A stretch of 64,000 nucleotides of DNA from Bacteroides sp. M10 (GTDB lineage Bacteria; Bacteroidota; Bacteroidia; Bacteroidales; Bacteroidaceae). Shown here piece after piece: positions 1-9,107 of this stretch. The notes beneath the pieces were generated by a model. It worked only from the letters and a program-made list of their open reading frames with translations, was not told where the DNA came from and did no database searches. Position 1 is the first letter of the stretch; every line of letters begins with the position of its first letter. The translations under genes were made by a program, and so were the position numbers. Location: NCBI RefSeq assembly GCF_014334015.1, contig NZ_CP060488.1:888501-952500 (forward strand), given 5' to 3'.

Positions 1-1
1 T

Positions 2-229
2 GAACGAATTATTCTATGGTTCCTGAATAAAAGGAACCTCCCTATCCTGCGCAAAGATCGGGAAGCCTTTTGGGAAAAGCTGTCTCCGGAAATCCAGGAG
101 CTATATAATGATAAATACGAGAACCAGCTTTTACGCATCTTTGATTTCACAGCATGGATGGAATCGAAAATCCGGAAAGAAAAGCTTTCCGAGGTCCTCG
201 GATGGCGCACAAATGCTAAAGAATTTTAA
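2..229 (+). CDS. C-terminal fragment of a probable NrtR-like (Nudix-derived) transcriptional regulator of the rbs locus
   Basis: An open frame runs in from the left edge and stops at 229, giving the last 75 residues of a protein. The fragment is charged and helical-looking, with the segment LLRIFDFTAWMESKI near its end. No domain can be proven from this fragment. In Bacteroides the regulator directly upstream of the ribokinase pair of the ribose locus is, from memory, an NrtR/AraR-type protein with a degenerate Nudix domain and a C-terminal winged helix. The position, orientation and general look of the tail fit that. The 227-base gap to rbsK1 would then hold the operon promoter, but no perfect -7/-33 pair was found there. 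The assignment rests mainly on context. Confidence 0.45.
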   Translation, partial: ERIILWFLNKRNLPILRKDREAFWEKLSPEIQELYNDKYENQLLRIFDFTAWMESKIRKEKLSEVLGWRTNAKEF

Positions 230-456
230 AATCAAAGATTCTAAAGGCATTTCCCCAGCATAAAAAAGCACTTTTCAAATCTCCTTTTTCTCTTTGTTAT
301 TATATAAAATGTTCTCATATCACTATTCTATATCTTCTTGTTATTAAAGACAATCTATCACATTATATCCTCTTTGAAATTATATAAATCAATTATTAAT
401 GTAGAAAATGATGCATCTTTATTTCTTTCATTTGCATTGTTTTAATTCTTAATACC

Positions 457-1380
457 ATGGAAACTATATCTATTCACAAACCTAAGGTAGTAGTAATTGG
501 AAGTTGCAACACAGACATGGTTGTGAAAGCCAACCGACTGCCTGTACCAGGTGAAACCATATTAGGAGGCACTTTTTATATGAATCCCGGAGGTAAAGGT
601 GCCAACCAAGCTATTGCAGCATCCCGCTTGGGAGCCGAAGTAACTTTCATCTCCAAAATCGGATATGATTTATTCGGATTACAAGCATTAGAGATATATA
701 AATCGGAAAAGATTAACACCGATTTTATCTTCACCGACCAAAAAAGTCCGTCAGGCGTAGCACTCATCTCTGTTGACTCTTTCGGAGAGAACAGTATTAT
801 CGTTGCGCCAGGTGCAAGCCGTTCCCTCTCTATTGAAGATATCAATAAAGCTGAAGAAAAAATCAAGGAAGCTGATATTATCTTAATGCAACTCGAAATA
901 CCTATAGAAACGGTGGAATATGCAGCCACTATTGCAAAGAAATATAACAAGAAAGTAATACTCAACCCGGCACCGGCCTCTACATTGAGTAATTCTTTCC
1001 TCAACAATGTACATACCATACTCCCTAATCGTATTGAAGCAGAAATGCTGTCGGGTATTAAGGTGATGGATATTGACAGTGCCCACCGAGCAGCTGAAGC
1101 TATCGGAGAAAAAGGTATAGAAAATGTTGTCATCACTTTAGGAAAAGATGGAGCATACGTGAAAGAAAAAGACCAATATGCCATGATTCCTGCCAAAGAA
1201 GTAGAGACAATAGACACAACTGGTGCCGGAGATGTATTTTGTGGAGCATTCAGTGTCTATCTGTCCGAAGGACATTCACTGGCGAAATCTGTCACATTCG
1301 CCAATGCAGCAGCTGCTCTTGCCGTGACACGCATCGGTGCACAAAGCGCTATTCCATACAAGAGAGAAATAGTTCTATAA
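457..1380 (+). CDS. rbsK: Ribokinase (PfkB family), first copy
   Basis: This 307-residue PfkB-family sugar kinase phosphorylates D-ribose to ribose 5-phosphate in the cytoplasm. The N-terminal part has the ribokinase signature VVVIGSCNTDMV, followed by the glycine-rich NPGGKGANQA substrate-binding motif around residues 43-52. The C-terminal PfkB signature DTTGAGDVF (about residue 254) supplies the anion hole and the catalytic aspartate. The length is normal for the family. It is the first gene of a + strand operon that continues into a second ribokinase after 41 bases. Context with a nucleoside hydrolase and a ribose permease supports ribose as substrate. In B. thetaiotaomicron the equivalent gene is called rbsK1. 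An antisense ORF of 213 codons over this gene is a shadow. Confidence 0.93.
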   Translation: METISIHKPKVVVIGSCNTDMVVKANRLPVPGETILGGTFYMNPGGKGANQAIAASRLGAEVTFISKIGYDLFGLQALEIYKSEKINTDFIFTDQKSPSGVALISVDSFGENSIIVAPGASRSLSIEDINKAEEKIKEADIILMQLEIPIETVEYAATIAKKYNKKVILNPAPASTLSNSFLNNVHTILPNRIEAEMLSGIKVMDIDSAHRAAEAIGEKGIENVVITLGKDGAYVKEKDQYAMIPAKEVETIDTTGAGDVFCGAFSVYLSEGHSLAKSVTFANAAAALAVTRIGAQSAIPYKREIVL

Positions 1381-1421
1381 AACAAAGAGAAACCTAGGTT
1401 AATCACATAAATCTGATTCAA

Positions 1422-2387
1422 ATGAAAGTAGTAGTTATTGGAAGTTCAAACATCGATATGGTTGCACAGGTCAACCATCTCCCGGCACCCGGCGAAACAG
1501 TTGGAGATGCCAATTTCATGCAGTCCCTTGGAGGGAAAGGAGCCAATCAAGCTGTAGCAGCAGCCAGGCTTGGTGGTTCTGTCACATTTATCACTTCTTT
1601 GGGAAATGATATGTATGCGGATATTTTAAAGAAACACTTTAAAAAAGAAGGTATCACTACAGATTACATCATTGATGACGTGAATCACCCCACAGGAACT
1701 GCACTCATCTTTGTTGCCAATAGTGGTGAGAACTGCATAGCAGTGGCCCCCGGAGCCAACTATTCTTTGCTACCCGGATCAATTGCACATTTCTCCGAAG
1801 TAATCGACGCAGCGGACATTATCGTTCTACAAGCTGAAATACCCTATGAAACTAATAAAAATATAGCTCTATTAGCCAGACAAAAAGGCAAAAAAGTACT
1901 GTTTAATCCTGCACCCGCCTGCCTAATTGACGAGGAGCTGATGAAAGCTATTAATATATTAGTTGTCAACGAGTTGGAAGCAGCATTCATTTCCGGTATA
2001 GAATATACAGGAGATAACCTTGAAAATATTGCTCAGACATTAATGGAGACAGGTGCGTGCAACGTTGTAATCACACTAGGAAGTCAGGGAGTATATATGA
2101 AGAACCCAAAAGAAACCATCCAGCTTCCCGGCTATAAAGTAAATACAATTGATACAATTGCAGCCGGAGACACATTCTGCGGAGCACTAGCTGTCATCTG
2201 TGCCCAAAAGGAAATAGATCAGGAAGCACTCAATTTTGCAAATGCTGCAGCAGCAATTGCAGTCACACGATCGGGTGCACAACCTTCTATCCCAACTCTC
2301 GACGAAGTAAAACACTTCATACTAAAAAATGAATCAACCTTATTAAATTTAATAAACCATGAAGAATTATCCGAAACACCTCTTTAG
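1422..2387 (+). CDS. rbsK: Ribokinase (PfkB family), second copy with altered GAGD motif
   Basis: This 321-residue paralogue of the preceding kinase keeps the N-terminal signature VVVIGSSNIDMV and the SLGGKGANQAVAAARLGG substrate-binding motif. At the C-terminal signature, however, the sequence reads DTIAAGDTF instead of DTTGAGDTF. The catalytic aspartate is kept but the first glycine of the GAGD anion hole is alanine. It probably phosphorylates ribose or a related pentose or deoxyribose, and whether the change alters activity is unknown. The reading frame ends 29 bases inside the longest version of the following susC ORF, so the two are likely translationally coupled. It corresponds by position to rbsK2 of the B. 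thetaiotaomicron ribose locus. Confidence 0.9.
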   Translation: MKVVVIGSSNIDMVAQVNHLPAPGETVGDANFMQSLGGKGANQAVAAARLGGSVTFITSLGNDMYADILKKHFKKEGITTDYIIDDVNHPTGTALIFVANSGENCIAVAPGANYSLLPGSIAHFSEVIDAADIIVLQAEIPYETNKNIALLARQKGKKVLFNPAPACLIDEELMKAINILVVNELEAAFISGIEYTGDNLENIAQTLMETGACNVVITLGSQGVYMKNPKETIQLPGYKVNTIDTIAAGDTFCGALAVICAQKEIDQEALNFANAAAAIAVTRSGAQPSIPTLDEVKHFILKNESTLLNLINHEELSETPL

Positions 2388-5300
2388 AGATTTGAAGGAT
2401 ATGATTCCATCAGTCTCCAATTGTCGGGGATATCACAAAATGACGATAATCCTCGTCTGCCTGCTATTACAGACTATGAATATGTATGCACAGAATAACG
2501 TATCGGGAATCGTAAAAGACAGTGAGGGAGAAACTCTGATCGGAGTATCCATTCTTGTAAAGCAGGGAGAGAAACAGGCTGGAGGTACCATAACCAATGC
2601 TGAAGGCTTCTACCAGATCAAAACAACACCGGATGCTACTCTTGAATTCAGTTGTATCGGATACAAGACCCAAAAGATTTCTGTAAACGGGAGAGAAAAG
2701 ATCAATGTTGTTCTGGAAGCAGACAATCAATTGCTGGACGAAGTTGTTGTGGTAGGTTTTGCCACACAAAAGAAAGTAAACCTTACCGGCTCAGTCAGTA
2801 CTGTAGGTTCCAAGGAGCTTGCTTCTATGCCGGTACGAAATACCGTATTAGCCCTGCAAGGACAAGTTCCCGGACTGACGATCAAGCAGCAAAGCGGACA
2901 GCTATATGGTAAGAATCCAAGTATGCAATTACGTGGGTTGACAACTATCGGACAAGGATCTAGTGGTGAGATGCTAGTACTTATTGATGGTATGGAAGGA
3001 GATCCTTACAGCATCAATCCACAGGATATAGAAAATATATCTGTTTTAAAAGATGCTGCAGCCTCCTCTATTTATGGCTCGCGCGCGCCGTTCGGAGTAA
3101 TTTTGATTACGACTAAAAAAGGGAAAGCCGGAAAAGCTTCTGTCAATTACAATAACAATTTCCGCTTCAATGTTCCCATTAATATGCCCAGCCAGGCAGA
3201 TTCATACTCATGGGCACTTTTTTTCAATGATGGGGCCCATAATGATGGAAATGGAGATGATATTAGCCCGGTACGCCTACAACGCATCAAAGACTATATA
3301 GACGGAAAAATCTCCTATACAACCATTCCTGTAGGAAATCAATGGGGAACAGCTTATACCGAAGGCAATGATAACATTGACTACTATGATGTATTCTACA
3401 AAAACATGACTACCGCTCAGGAACATAACCTTAGTATCAATGGTGGTAATGAAAAGATGAACTATTTTATGTCAGCCAATTATCTGGTCGAAGACGGAAC
3501 CCTGAATTGGGACCTGGACGGAATAAAACGTATGAACTTATTTGGAAAGATGGAAGTGAAACCGTACAAATTTCTAAACTTAAGTTACAGCACCCGTTAT
3601 ATCCGGGAGGATTACCATCAGCCCAGAGTGATGAGTGACGAGATGTTCCAATTGTTCGGCCAGTACTTATGGCCTGTCGGACCGTTATACGACCCCAATG
3701 GTAACTTATTTAACGACACCGTATTACGTTTCCGCGATGGAGGACAGATGAAAGTGTCAAACACAACAATGGTGCATCAGTTTAATGCAGTCTTCGAACC
3801 TATCAAAGGATGGCGTATTGTAGGAGATGTTAATTATCGCTATCGCTCCTATTTTAACCATATTGAAACCAAAAGTATTGCTCAAACTTGTGTGGATGGC
3901 ATCACACCTGGTAGCGTGTGGGATGAGCATTCAGGAGTTGCCGAAGATGTGGGAAGAAATGAATATCTGAATATCAACGTTTACACAGACTTTGAAAAGA
4001 TAGTTGCAGACCACCATTATTTTAAAGTAATGGGTGGATTCCAAGCTGAACAGTACAATACAAGAACTGTTTATGCTCAAAAAGAGGGACTCATCGTACC
4101 AGATATACCAACCATCAATACATCGTCCGGTTTATTTAACGGAGAACCTGTCCCTCCTCAAGTGGCAGGTGACTATAATCGATGGAGAACTGCCGGCTTC
4201 TTCGGACGCCTCAACTATAATTACATGGAGAAATATTTGCTGGAAGCCAATGTAAGATACGACGGTTCTTCCCGCTTCCGTTCCAACAATCGTTGGGGAC
4301 TATTTCCTTCATTTTCAATAGGGTATAACATAGCTAAAGAAACATTCTTTCAACCGTTGACACCTTATGTCAATACTCTCAAATTCCGGGCATCTTACGG
4401 TTCATTGGGCAATCAGAACACCAATTTATACTATCCTACTTATCAGGCAATGGGATTTTCCAACGTTTCTGGAAGTTGGCTAATCAACGGGCAAAAACCC
4501 AATATAGCCTGGCCTCCTTCTCTGATTAGCAAAGGACTTACCTGGGAAGAAATACGTTCATGGAATATCGGTCTTGATTTTAGCCTACTTAACAACAGGT
4601 TGACAGGTTCGTTCGATTACTTCATCCGCAAAACGTTAAACATGATAGGTCCTGCAGATGAACTTCCTGTTATTCTCGGCACAAGTGTACCCAATACGAA
4701 CAATACAGATTTACAGACTAAAGGTTTCGAACTGGAATTAGCCTGGAGAGACAGAGCCTTCAACAGTCTGAATTATGGAATTCGTTTCGTCTTATCTGAT
4801 GCACAAGCCCAAATAACCCGTTACTCCAACCCCTCAGGAACACTAAGTAAATACTATTCAGGTATGAAATGGGGTGAAATATGGGGTTATCAGTCCATAG
4901 GTATTGCTCAATCAGATGATCAGATGCTGGAACATATCGCTTCACTCCCCAATGGAGGTCAAAACAGCTTGGGATCAGACTGGCAAGCCGGAGATATCAT
5001 GTTCAAGGATGTAAATAATGACGGTCGTATAGACAGTGGGGCATATACTATAGATGATCATGGTGACCTTGTCGTCATAGGAAACACAACGCCACGTTTC
5101 AATTATGGTATCGACCTGACTGCTGAATGGAAAGGTGTAGATTTCAGACTATTCCTTCAGGGAGTAGGCAAACGTGATTACTTCCAACGAAGTAAATACT
5201 TCTTCGGTTCAATTGGAGGTAGTAAATGGGGAACAATGGTATTAAAACAACATCTGGATTATTATCGTGACGACCCGGATCATCCGCTCGGACTAAATAA

Positions 5301-5601
5301 AAACAGCTACTATCCCCGCCCCTATCTGGATAATGGCAAAAACTACCAGACACAGACTAAATATCTCCAAAACGCTGCCTATATGCGCGTAAAAAATTTA
5401 CAGATAGGATATACGCTACCTTCCAGAATCACTAATTTATTGGGTATATCGAACTTCCGTTTATTTGTCTCCGGAGAGAATCTATTAACTTTCACCAAAA
5501 TGAAAGATCTGTTTGATCCTGAAACGATAGGCGAAAATGGTGAAGGTAATGTATATCCATTAAGTAAAACTTATTCTATGGGATTGAGCATAACATTTTA
5601 A
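2359..5601 (+). CDS. SusC-like TonB-dependent outer-membrane transporter of the ribose locus (RbsC)
   Basis: This is an outer-membrane TonB-dependent porin of up to 1080 residues that forms an import complex with the SusD-like lipoprotein encoded 11 bases downstream. The order is signal peptide (hydrophobic MTIILVCLLLQ, cleavage after MYAQ), a CarboxypepD_reg-like domain (VSGIVKDSEGETLIGVSI), the conserved LDEVVVVGFATQKK segment, the plug (MLVLIDGMEGDPYS, VLKDAAASSIYGSRAPFGVILITTKKG), and the barrel ending in a terminal phenylalanine. The start is uncertain. ATG 2359 overlaps rbsK2 by 29 bases; ATG 2401 follows the rbsK2 stop by 13 bases; ATG 2440 leaves only the signal peptide core. The ligand is inferred to be ribose, a nucleoside or a ribose-containing glycoside, from the neighbours. 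Confidence 0.93.
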   Translation: MKNYPKHLFRDLKDMIPSVSNCRGYHKMTIILVCLLLQTMNMYAQNNVSGIVKDSEGETLIGVSILVKQGEKQAGGTITNAEGFYQIKTTPDATLEFSCIGYKTQKISVNGREKINVVLEADNQLLDEVVVVGFATQKKVNLTGSVSTVGSKELASMPVRNTVLALQGQVPGLTIKQQSGQLYGKNPSMQLRGLTTIGQGSSGEMLVLIDGMEGDPYSINPQDIENISVLKDAAASSIYGSRAPFGVILITTKKGKAGKASVNYNNNFRFNVPINMPSQADSYSWALFFNDGAHNDGNGDDISPVRLQRIKDYIDGKISYTTIPVGNQWGTAYTEGNDNIDYYDVFYKNMTTAQEHNLSINGGNEKMNYFMSANYLVEDGTLNWDLDGIKRMNLFGKMEVKPYKFLNLSYSTRYIREDYHQPRVMSDEMFQLFGQYLWPVGPLYDPNGNLFNDTVLRFRDGGQMKVSNTTMVHQFNAVFEPIKGWRIVGDVNYRYRSYFNHIETKSIAQTCVDGITPGSVWDEHSGVAEDVGRNEYLNINVYTDFEKIVADHHYFKVMGGFQAEQYNTRTVYAQKEGLIVPDIPTINTSSGLFNGEPVPPQVAGDYNRWRTAGFFGRLNYNYMEKYLLEANVRYDGSSRFRSNNRWGLFPSFSIGYNIAKETFFQPLTPYVNTLKFRASYGSLGNQNTNLYYPTYQAMGFSNVSGSWLINGQKPNIAWPPSLISKGLTWEEIRSWNIGLDFSLLNNRLTGSFDYFIRKTLNMIGPADELPVILGTSVPNTNNTDLQTKGFELELAWRDRAFNSLNYGIRFVLSDAQAQITRYSNPSGTLSKYYSGMKWGEIWGYQSIGIAQSDDQMLEHIASLPNGGQNSLGSDWQAGDIMFKDVNNDGRIDSGAYTIDDHGDLVVIGNTTPRFNYGIDLTAEWKGVDFRLFLQGVGKRDYFQRSKYFFGSIGGSKWGTMVLKQHLDYYRDDPDHPLGLNKNSYYPRPYLDNGKNYQTQTKYLQNAAYMRVKNLQIGYTLPSRITNLLGISNFRLFVSGENLLTFTKMKDLFDPETIGENGEGNVYPLSKTYSMGLSITF

Positions 5602-5612
5602 ATCTTGGAATT

Positions 5613-7580
5613 ATGAAAAATAAAATATTTATAGCCTGCATATCCTTGGCATTACTTACCGGATGCAACAGTTTCCTGGATCAGGAACCGCTATCCCAAC
5701 TTTCTCCTGAACAGTATTTGTCGACAGAAGAAAATCTGGCAGCCTATGCAACCGACTTATACAACACTCTACCGGTACATGAAACCGGAAGCTGGGGAAG
5801 ATGGTTGGATGACAATAATACAGACAACATGGCTTATGTAAATCCTAGTGACATCTTTGCGCCCGGCTACTGGAGAGTATCCCAGACCGGAGGTTCATAC
5901 GAATTTGCCGCTATTTACCGGTGCAACTACTTTCTCGATTTTGTACTCCCCCTTTACGAAAAAGGAAGTATCACAGGAGTTGCCCCAAACATTCGTCATT
6001 ACATTGGAGAAGTTTATTTCTTCAGGGCATGGCAGTATTTTTCTAAATTAAAAGCATTGGGAGATTTTCCAATCATCACCAAAACCTTAGCTGATGATTT
6101 GGAAGCACTGACAGCCGAAAGTAAACGTATGCCTCGTAATGAAGTAGCCCGTTTTATACTTTCTGATCTCGATAAGGCTCTTGAATATATGCAAAGCACT
6201 CCTCCTGTAGGAGGTACGAACAGGTTAGGGCAAGATTGTGTACATCTCTTCAAATCAAGAGTTGCCTTATACGAAGGAACATGGCTGAAATACTTTAAAG
6301 GAACAGCTTTTGTCCCTAATGGACCGGGATGGCCAGGGAAAGATAAAAGTTATAACAGTGATTACCAATATCCCGCAGGTAGCATTGACCAGGAGATAGA
6401 ATATTTTCTCATCGAAGCTATGAATGAAGCCAAAATTGTAGCAGACAAATACGGACTGACTGATAATACCGGTATCTTTCAAAACAATGCGAACGAAGCT
6501 TCAAATCCATATTTCGATATGTTTGGCGCATCAGACATGAATACGTATCCGGAAGTACTACTTTGGAAACAATATAGCCAAGCTGCGGGAGTGGTCAATT
6601 CTGTTGTTGAATTTGCAGCAGCAGCCAATCAGGGTTGGGGAATGACAAAAAGTATGCTCGATGCATTTATCATGAATAATGGAAAACCTATTTATGCAAC
6701 AGGAAGTAGCTACAATGGGGACGCAGATCTCTCAACCATTACCCAGGGTAGAGACTCGCGTGCTGAAATCTTTTTCAAAAAACCGGGAAACAGGAACCTG
6801 CACTCAGCAGCAGGACCGGAATCTTATGAAATCGAACCCTACCCGAATATTGTAAATTCCACATCATCGATGAAATATACCACTGGGCTAACCATACGTA
6901 AAGGATTAAACTTTGACGGTAGCTATTCCGTACGCGATAGAAGTATTGTAGGATGCATCATATTCAGAGCTGTAGAGGCTTATCTGAACTATATGGAAGC
7001 ATGCTACGAAAAATCGGGAGCACTCGATGGTGACGCACAGAAATACTGGAAGGCAATCCGGGAACGGTCCAAAGTAGATGACTACAATATTACCATTGCC
7101 AATACCAATATGACCGTAGAAGCTCAAACGGACTGGGGAGCCTATTCCGCCGGTAAATTAGTCGACCCTGTCTTATTCAATATCCGCCGTGAACGTCGTT
7201 GCGAATTGATGGCAGAAGGTTTCCGTCCGGCAGACATCAGACGCTGGCGGTCGATGGACCAGATGATAAACACGCCTTATCACATACTAGGAATGAATCT
7301 ATGGGAAAAAATGGCAAATAATCCAGACTTTTTAACAGCCAACCAAGATGGTCTGCAACAGAATAAGAACGTTTCACCAGAATCTTTCAGCAAATATCTG
7401 GCGCCATTTCATATCATAGCCAACAACCGTGTATACAATGGTTATCGCTGGAATATGGCTCACTATCTTGACCCAATAGCTATCCAACATTTCCTGATAA
7501 CAGGAGCAGGCAATACCAATGCTTCGCCTCTTTATCAGAATCCGGGCTGGCCGCTACAAGCAGGCCAGGGAGCTCAATAA
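5613..7580 (+). CDS. SusD/RagB-like surface lipoprotein of the ribose locus (RbsD)
   Basis: This 655-residue RagB/SusD lipoprotein is the substrate-binding lid of the transporter encoded just upstream. A lipobox (ALLTGC, cysteine about residue 18) follows a short hydrophobic signal, and the mature N-terminus NSFLDQEPLSQLSPEQY is typical of SusD proteins. The usual internal hallmarks are present: YRCNYFLDFV, the helical stretch YIGEVYFFRAWQYFSKLKALGD and, near the C-terminus, NIRRERRCELMAEGFRPADIRRWR. It is somewhat longer than the 500-600 residues common in the family. It starts 11 bases after the susC stop, in the usual susC-susD order. Confidence 0.94.
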   Translation: MKNKIFIACISLALLTGCNSFLDQEPLSQLSPEQYLSTEENLAAYATDLYNTLPVHETGSWGRWLDDNNTDNMAYVNPSDIFAPGYWRVSQTGGSYEFAAIYRCNYFLDFVLPLYEKGSITGVAPNIRHYIGEVYFFRAWQYFSKLKALGDFPIITKTLADDLEALTAESKRMPRNEVARFILSDLDKALEYMQSTPPVGGTNRLGQDCVHLFKSRVALYEGTWLKYFKGTAFVPNGPGWPGKDKSYNSDYQYPAGSIDQEIEYFLIEAMNEAKIVADKYGLTDNTGIFQNNANEASNPYFDMFGASDMNTYPEVLLWKQYSQAAGVVNSVVEFAAAANQGWGMTKSMLDAFIMNNGKPIYATGSSYNGDADLSTITQGRDSRAEIFFKKPGNRNLHSAAGPESYEIEPYPNIVNSTSSMKYTTGLTIRKGLNFDGSYSVRDRSIVGCIIFRAVEAYLNYMEACYEKSGALDGDAQKYWKAIRERSKVDDYNITIANTNMTVEAQTDWGAYSAGKLVDPVLFNIRRERRCELMAEGFRPADIRRWRSMDQMINTPYHILGMNLWEKMANNPDFLTANQDGLQQNKNVSPESFSKYLAPFHIIANNRVYNGYRWNMAHYLDPIAIQHFLITGAGNTNASPLYQNPGWPLQAGQGAQ

Positions 7581-7631
7581 ACCAAGTTGCTTTGACTTAG
7601 TGAAACTGTAAACAAACTAAAAAAAGGAATT

Positions 7632-9089
7632 ATGCGAAAACTTCAATTATTAATATATTGTCTTCTATCAACTCTCTTCGCTTGTAGCAACGCAAATGAG
7701 TTAGATCCAAATTCTACAATTACAACCAAGCATCTGATGGTAAATGGGAAACCTTTCCTGATGCTGGGAGCTCAATTACGTACCGATTTTTTTCTCCAGT
7801 TGGATAAGAAAACACCGGATGAGCTAGCCCCTTATTTCGAACTGGCTGCCAATATGAACATACTTGTTGTCCAAGTACCTGTTGCATGGAGAGATATCGA
7901 ATCTGAAAAAGATGTATACACAAGTTCATTGGTAGAAAAGTACATCGAATTATGTGACAAATACCAAATGAAACTGGAAATCTTGTGGTTTGGCAGTTAT
8001 ATGTGCGGTTATTCTGTAGAAGGGTATATCCCTGACTATGTGATAAAAGACACTTCCACTTATCCCGAACTTAAACCTAGTGCCGCTTATGAAGGATGGT
8101 TAGGAAAACAATATTATCTGAAACCCAACACCTCGGCACTAGTGGAACGCGAAGCAAAAGCTCTAAAGCAGATGATGGAGGCTATTTACCACTACGACAA
8201 TAACCATGGACAAAAACACACAGTAATAGGTATTCAGGTGGAAAATGAGCCCGATATGTTAGCAACAAGACATAATCAGGAACATGGTTACACCCCCGAA
8301 CAACTATGGCCGGATTTAATTTCTATGCTGGACAGATTAGGGCAAGTCGTTAAAAACTCCCCATACGATTGCTATACCCGAGTGAACCAGACCACAACTT
8401 ATTCCGATTATATGGAAAAAAGCGCTGAAATTGCTGCTACAACAGGAATTGATTATGTAGGTCTGGATCCGTATGAGAACACAATGCTGGCCATAGACGG
8501 TAAATTACGGAGATTGAGAAAAATCGATGGTAACTTCGCCCATATTGCGGAAAATGGAGGCGAGTATACCAACAATGACCTTCTCACTCTCAAAGCTCTT
8601 AGTCTGGGATGTGGCTATGAAATATTCGAAGTCATTACAACTCCCCATCCTGATTTGGCAGACTGGACTCTCAGAGGTGTATACAATCCCGATTTCACTC
8701 CTAAGGCACACACTCAACGGATAGTGGACGCCTATAAAATATTCAAAGGGGCTTGGGTAGACCTCGCTTCAGCAGATGCCAAAGACATCATTGGTTTCAA
8801 CCTGAAATATGATGATGGGCAAGAACAGACTACCGAGAATCAGAATACCACCCACGTAAGCATAAAATGGACAACCAACTCCAGAGGAGTGGCTTTTGCC
8901 GTAGAACATAATAATTGCCTGACTGTTGCTTCCACTAAAAATGACCAAATGGTATTCAGAGACATACAGATTAAAAAGATAGAGAAAGGACATTATGATA
9001 TAGACGGTAACTGGAACTCAGAAGGAGATGTAGAACCGATGAATCAACTCACAATGGAGCCTTGCATTGTATACAAAATACAGTTTTAA
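7632..9089 (+). CDS. GH35-like glycoside hydrolase lipoprotein, probably with a DUF4978-type C-terminus
   Basis: This 485-residue predicted lipoprotein (lipobox LFACS, cysteine about residue 18) starts its catalytic domain with LMVNGKPFLMLGAQLRTD, a pattern of GH35/GH42-type barrels. Candidate catalytic residues are the acid/base glutamate in GIQVENEPD (about residue 206) and a nucleophile in HIAENGGEY (about 306). The last 130 residues look like a beta domain. Known relatives are annotated as beta-galactosidase-like or DUF4978 proteins; I recall the DUF number without being able to check it. It sits inside the ribose operon, 51 bases after the SusD gene, so it may release a sugar from a ribose-containing conjugate. 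The substrate is unknown. Confidence 0.65.
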   Translation: MRKLQLLIYCLLSTLFACSNANELDPNSTITTKHLMVNGKPFLMLGAQLRTDFFLQLDKKTPDELAPYFELAANMNILVVQVPVAWRDIESEKDVYTSSLVEKYIELCDKYQMKLEILWFGSYMCGYSVEGYIPDYVIKDTSTYPELKPSAAYEGWLGKQYYLKPNTSALVEREAKALKQMMEAIYHYDNNHGQKHTVIGIQVENEPDMLATRHNQEHGYTPEQLWPDLISMLDRLGQVVKNSPYDCYTRVNQTTTYSDYMEKSAEIAATTGIDYVGLDPYENTMLAIDGKLRRLRKIDGNFAHIAENGGEYTNNDLLTLKALSLGCGYEIFEVITTPHPDLADWTLRGVYNPDFTPKAHTQRIVDAYKIFKGAWVDLASADAKDIIGFNLKYDDGQEQTTENQNTTHVSIKWTTNSRGVAFAVEHNNCLTVASTKNDQMVFRDIQIKKIEKGHYDIDGNWNSEGDVEPMNQLTMEPCIVYKIQF

Positions 9090-9107
9090 ACTCATTAAAT
9101 CAATGTC

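Noticed and set aside
576..1217. 213-codon ORF antisense to rbsK1
   Set aside because: It lies wholly inside a clear ribokinase gene on the other strand and its product has no recognisable features.
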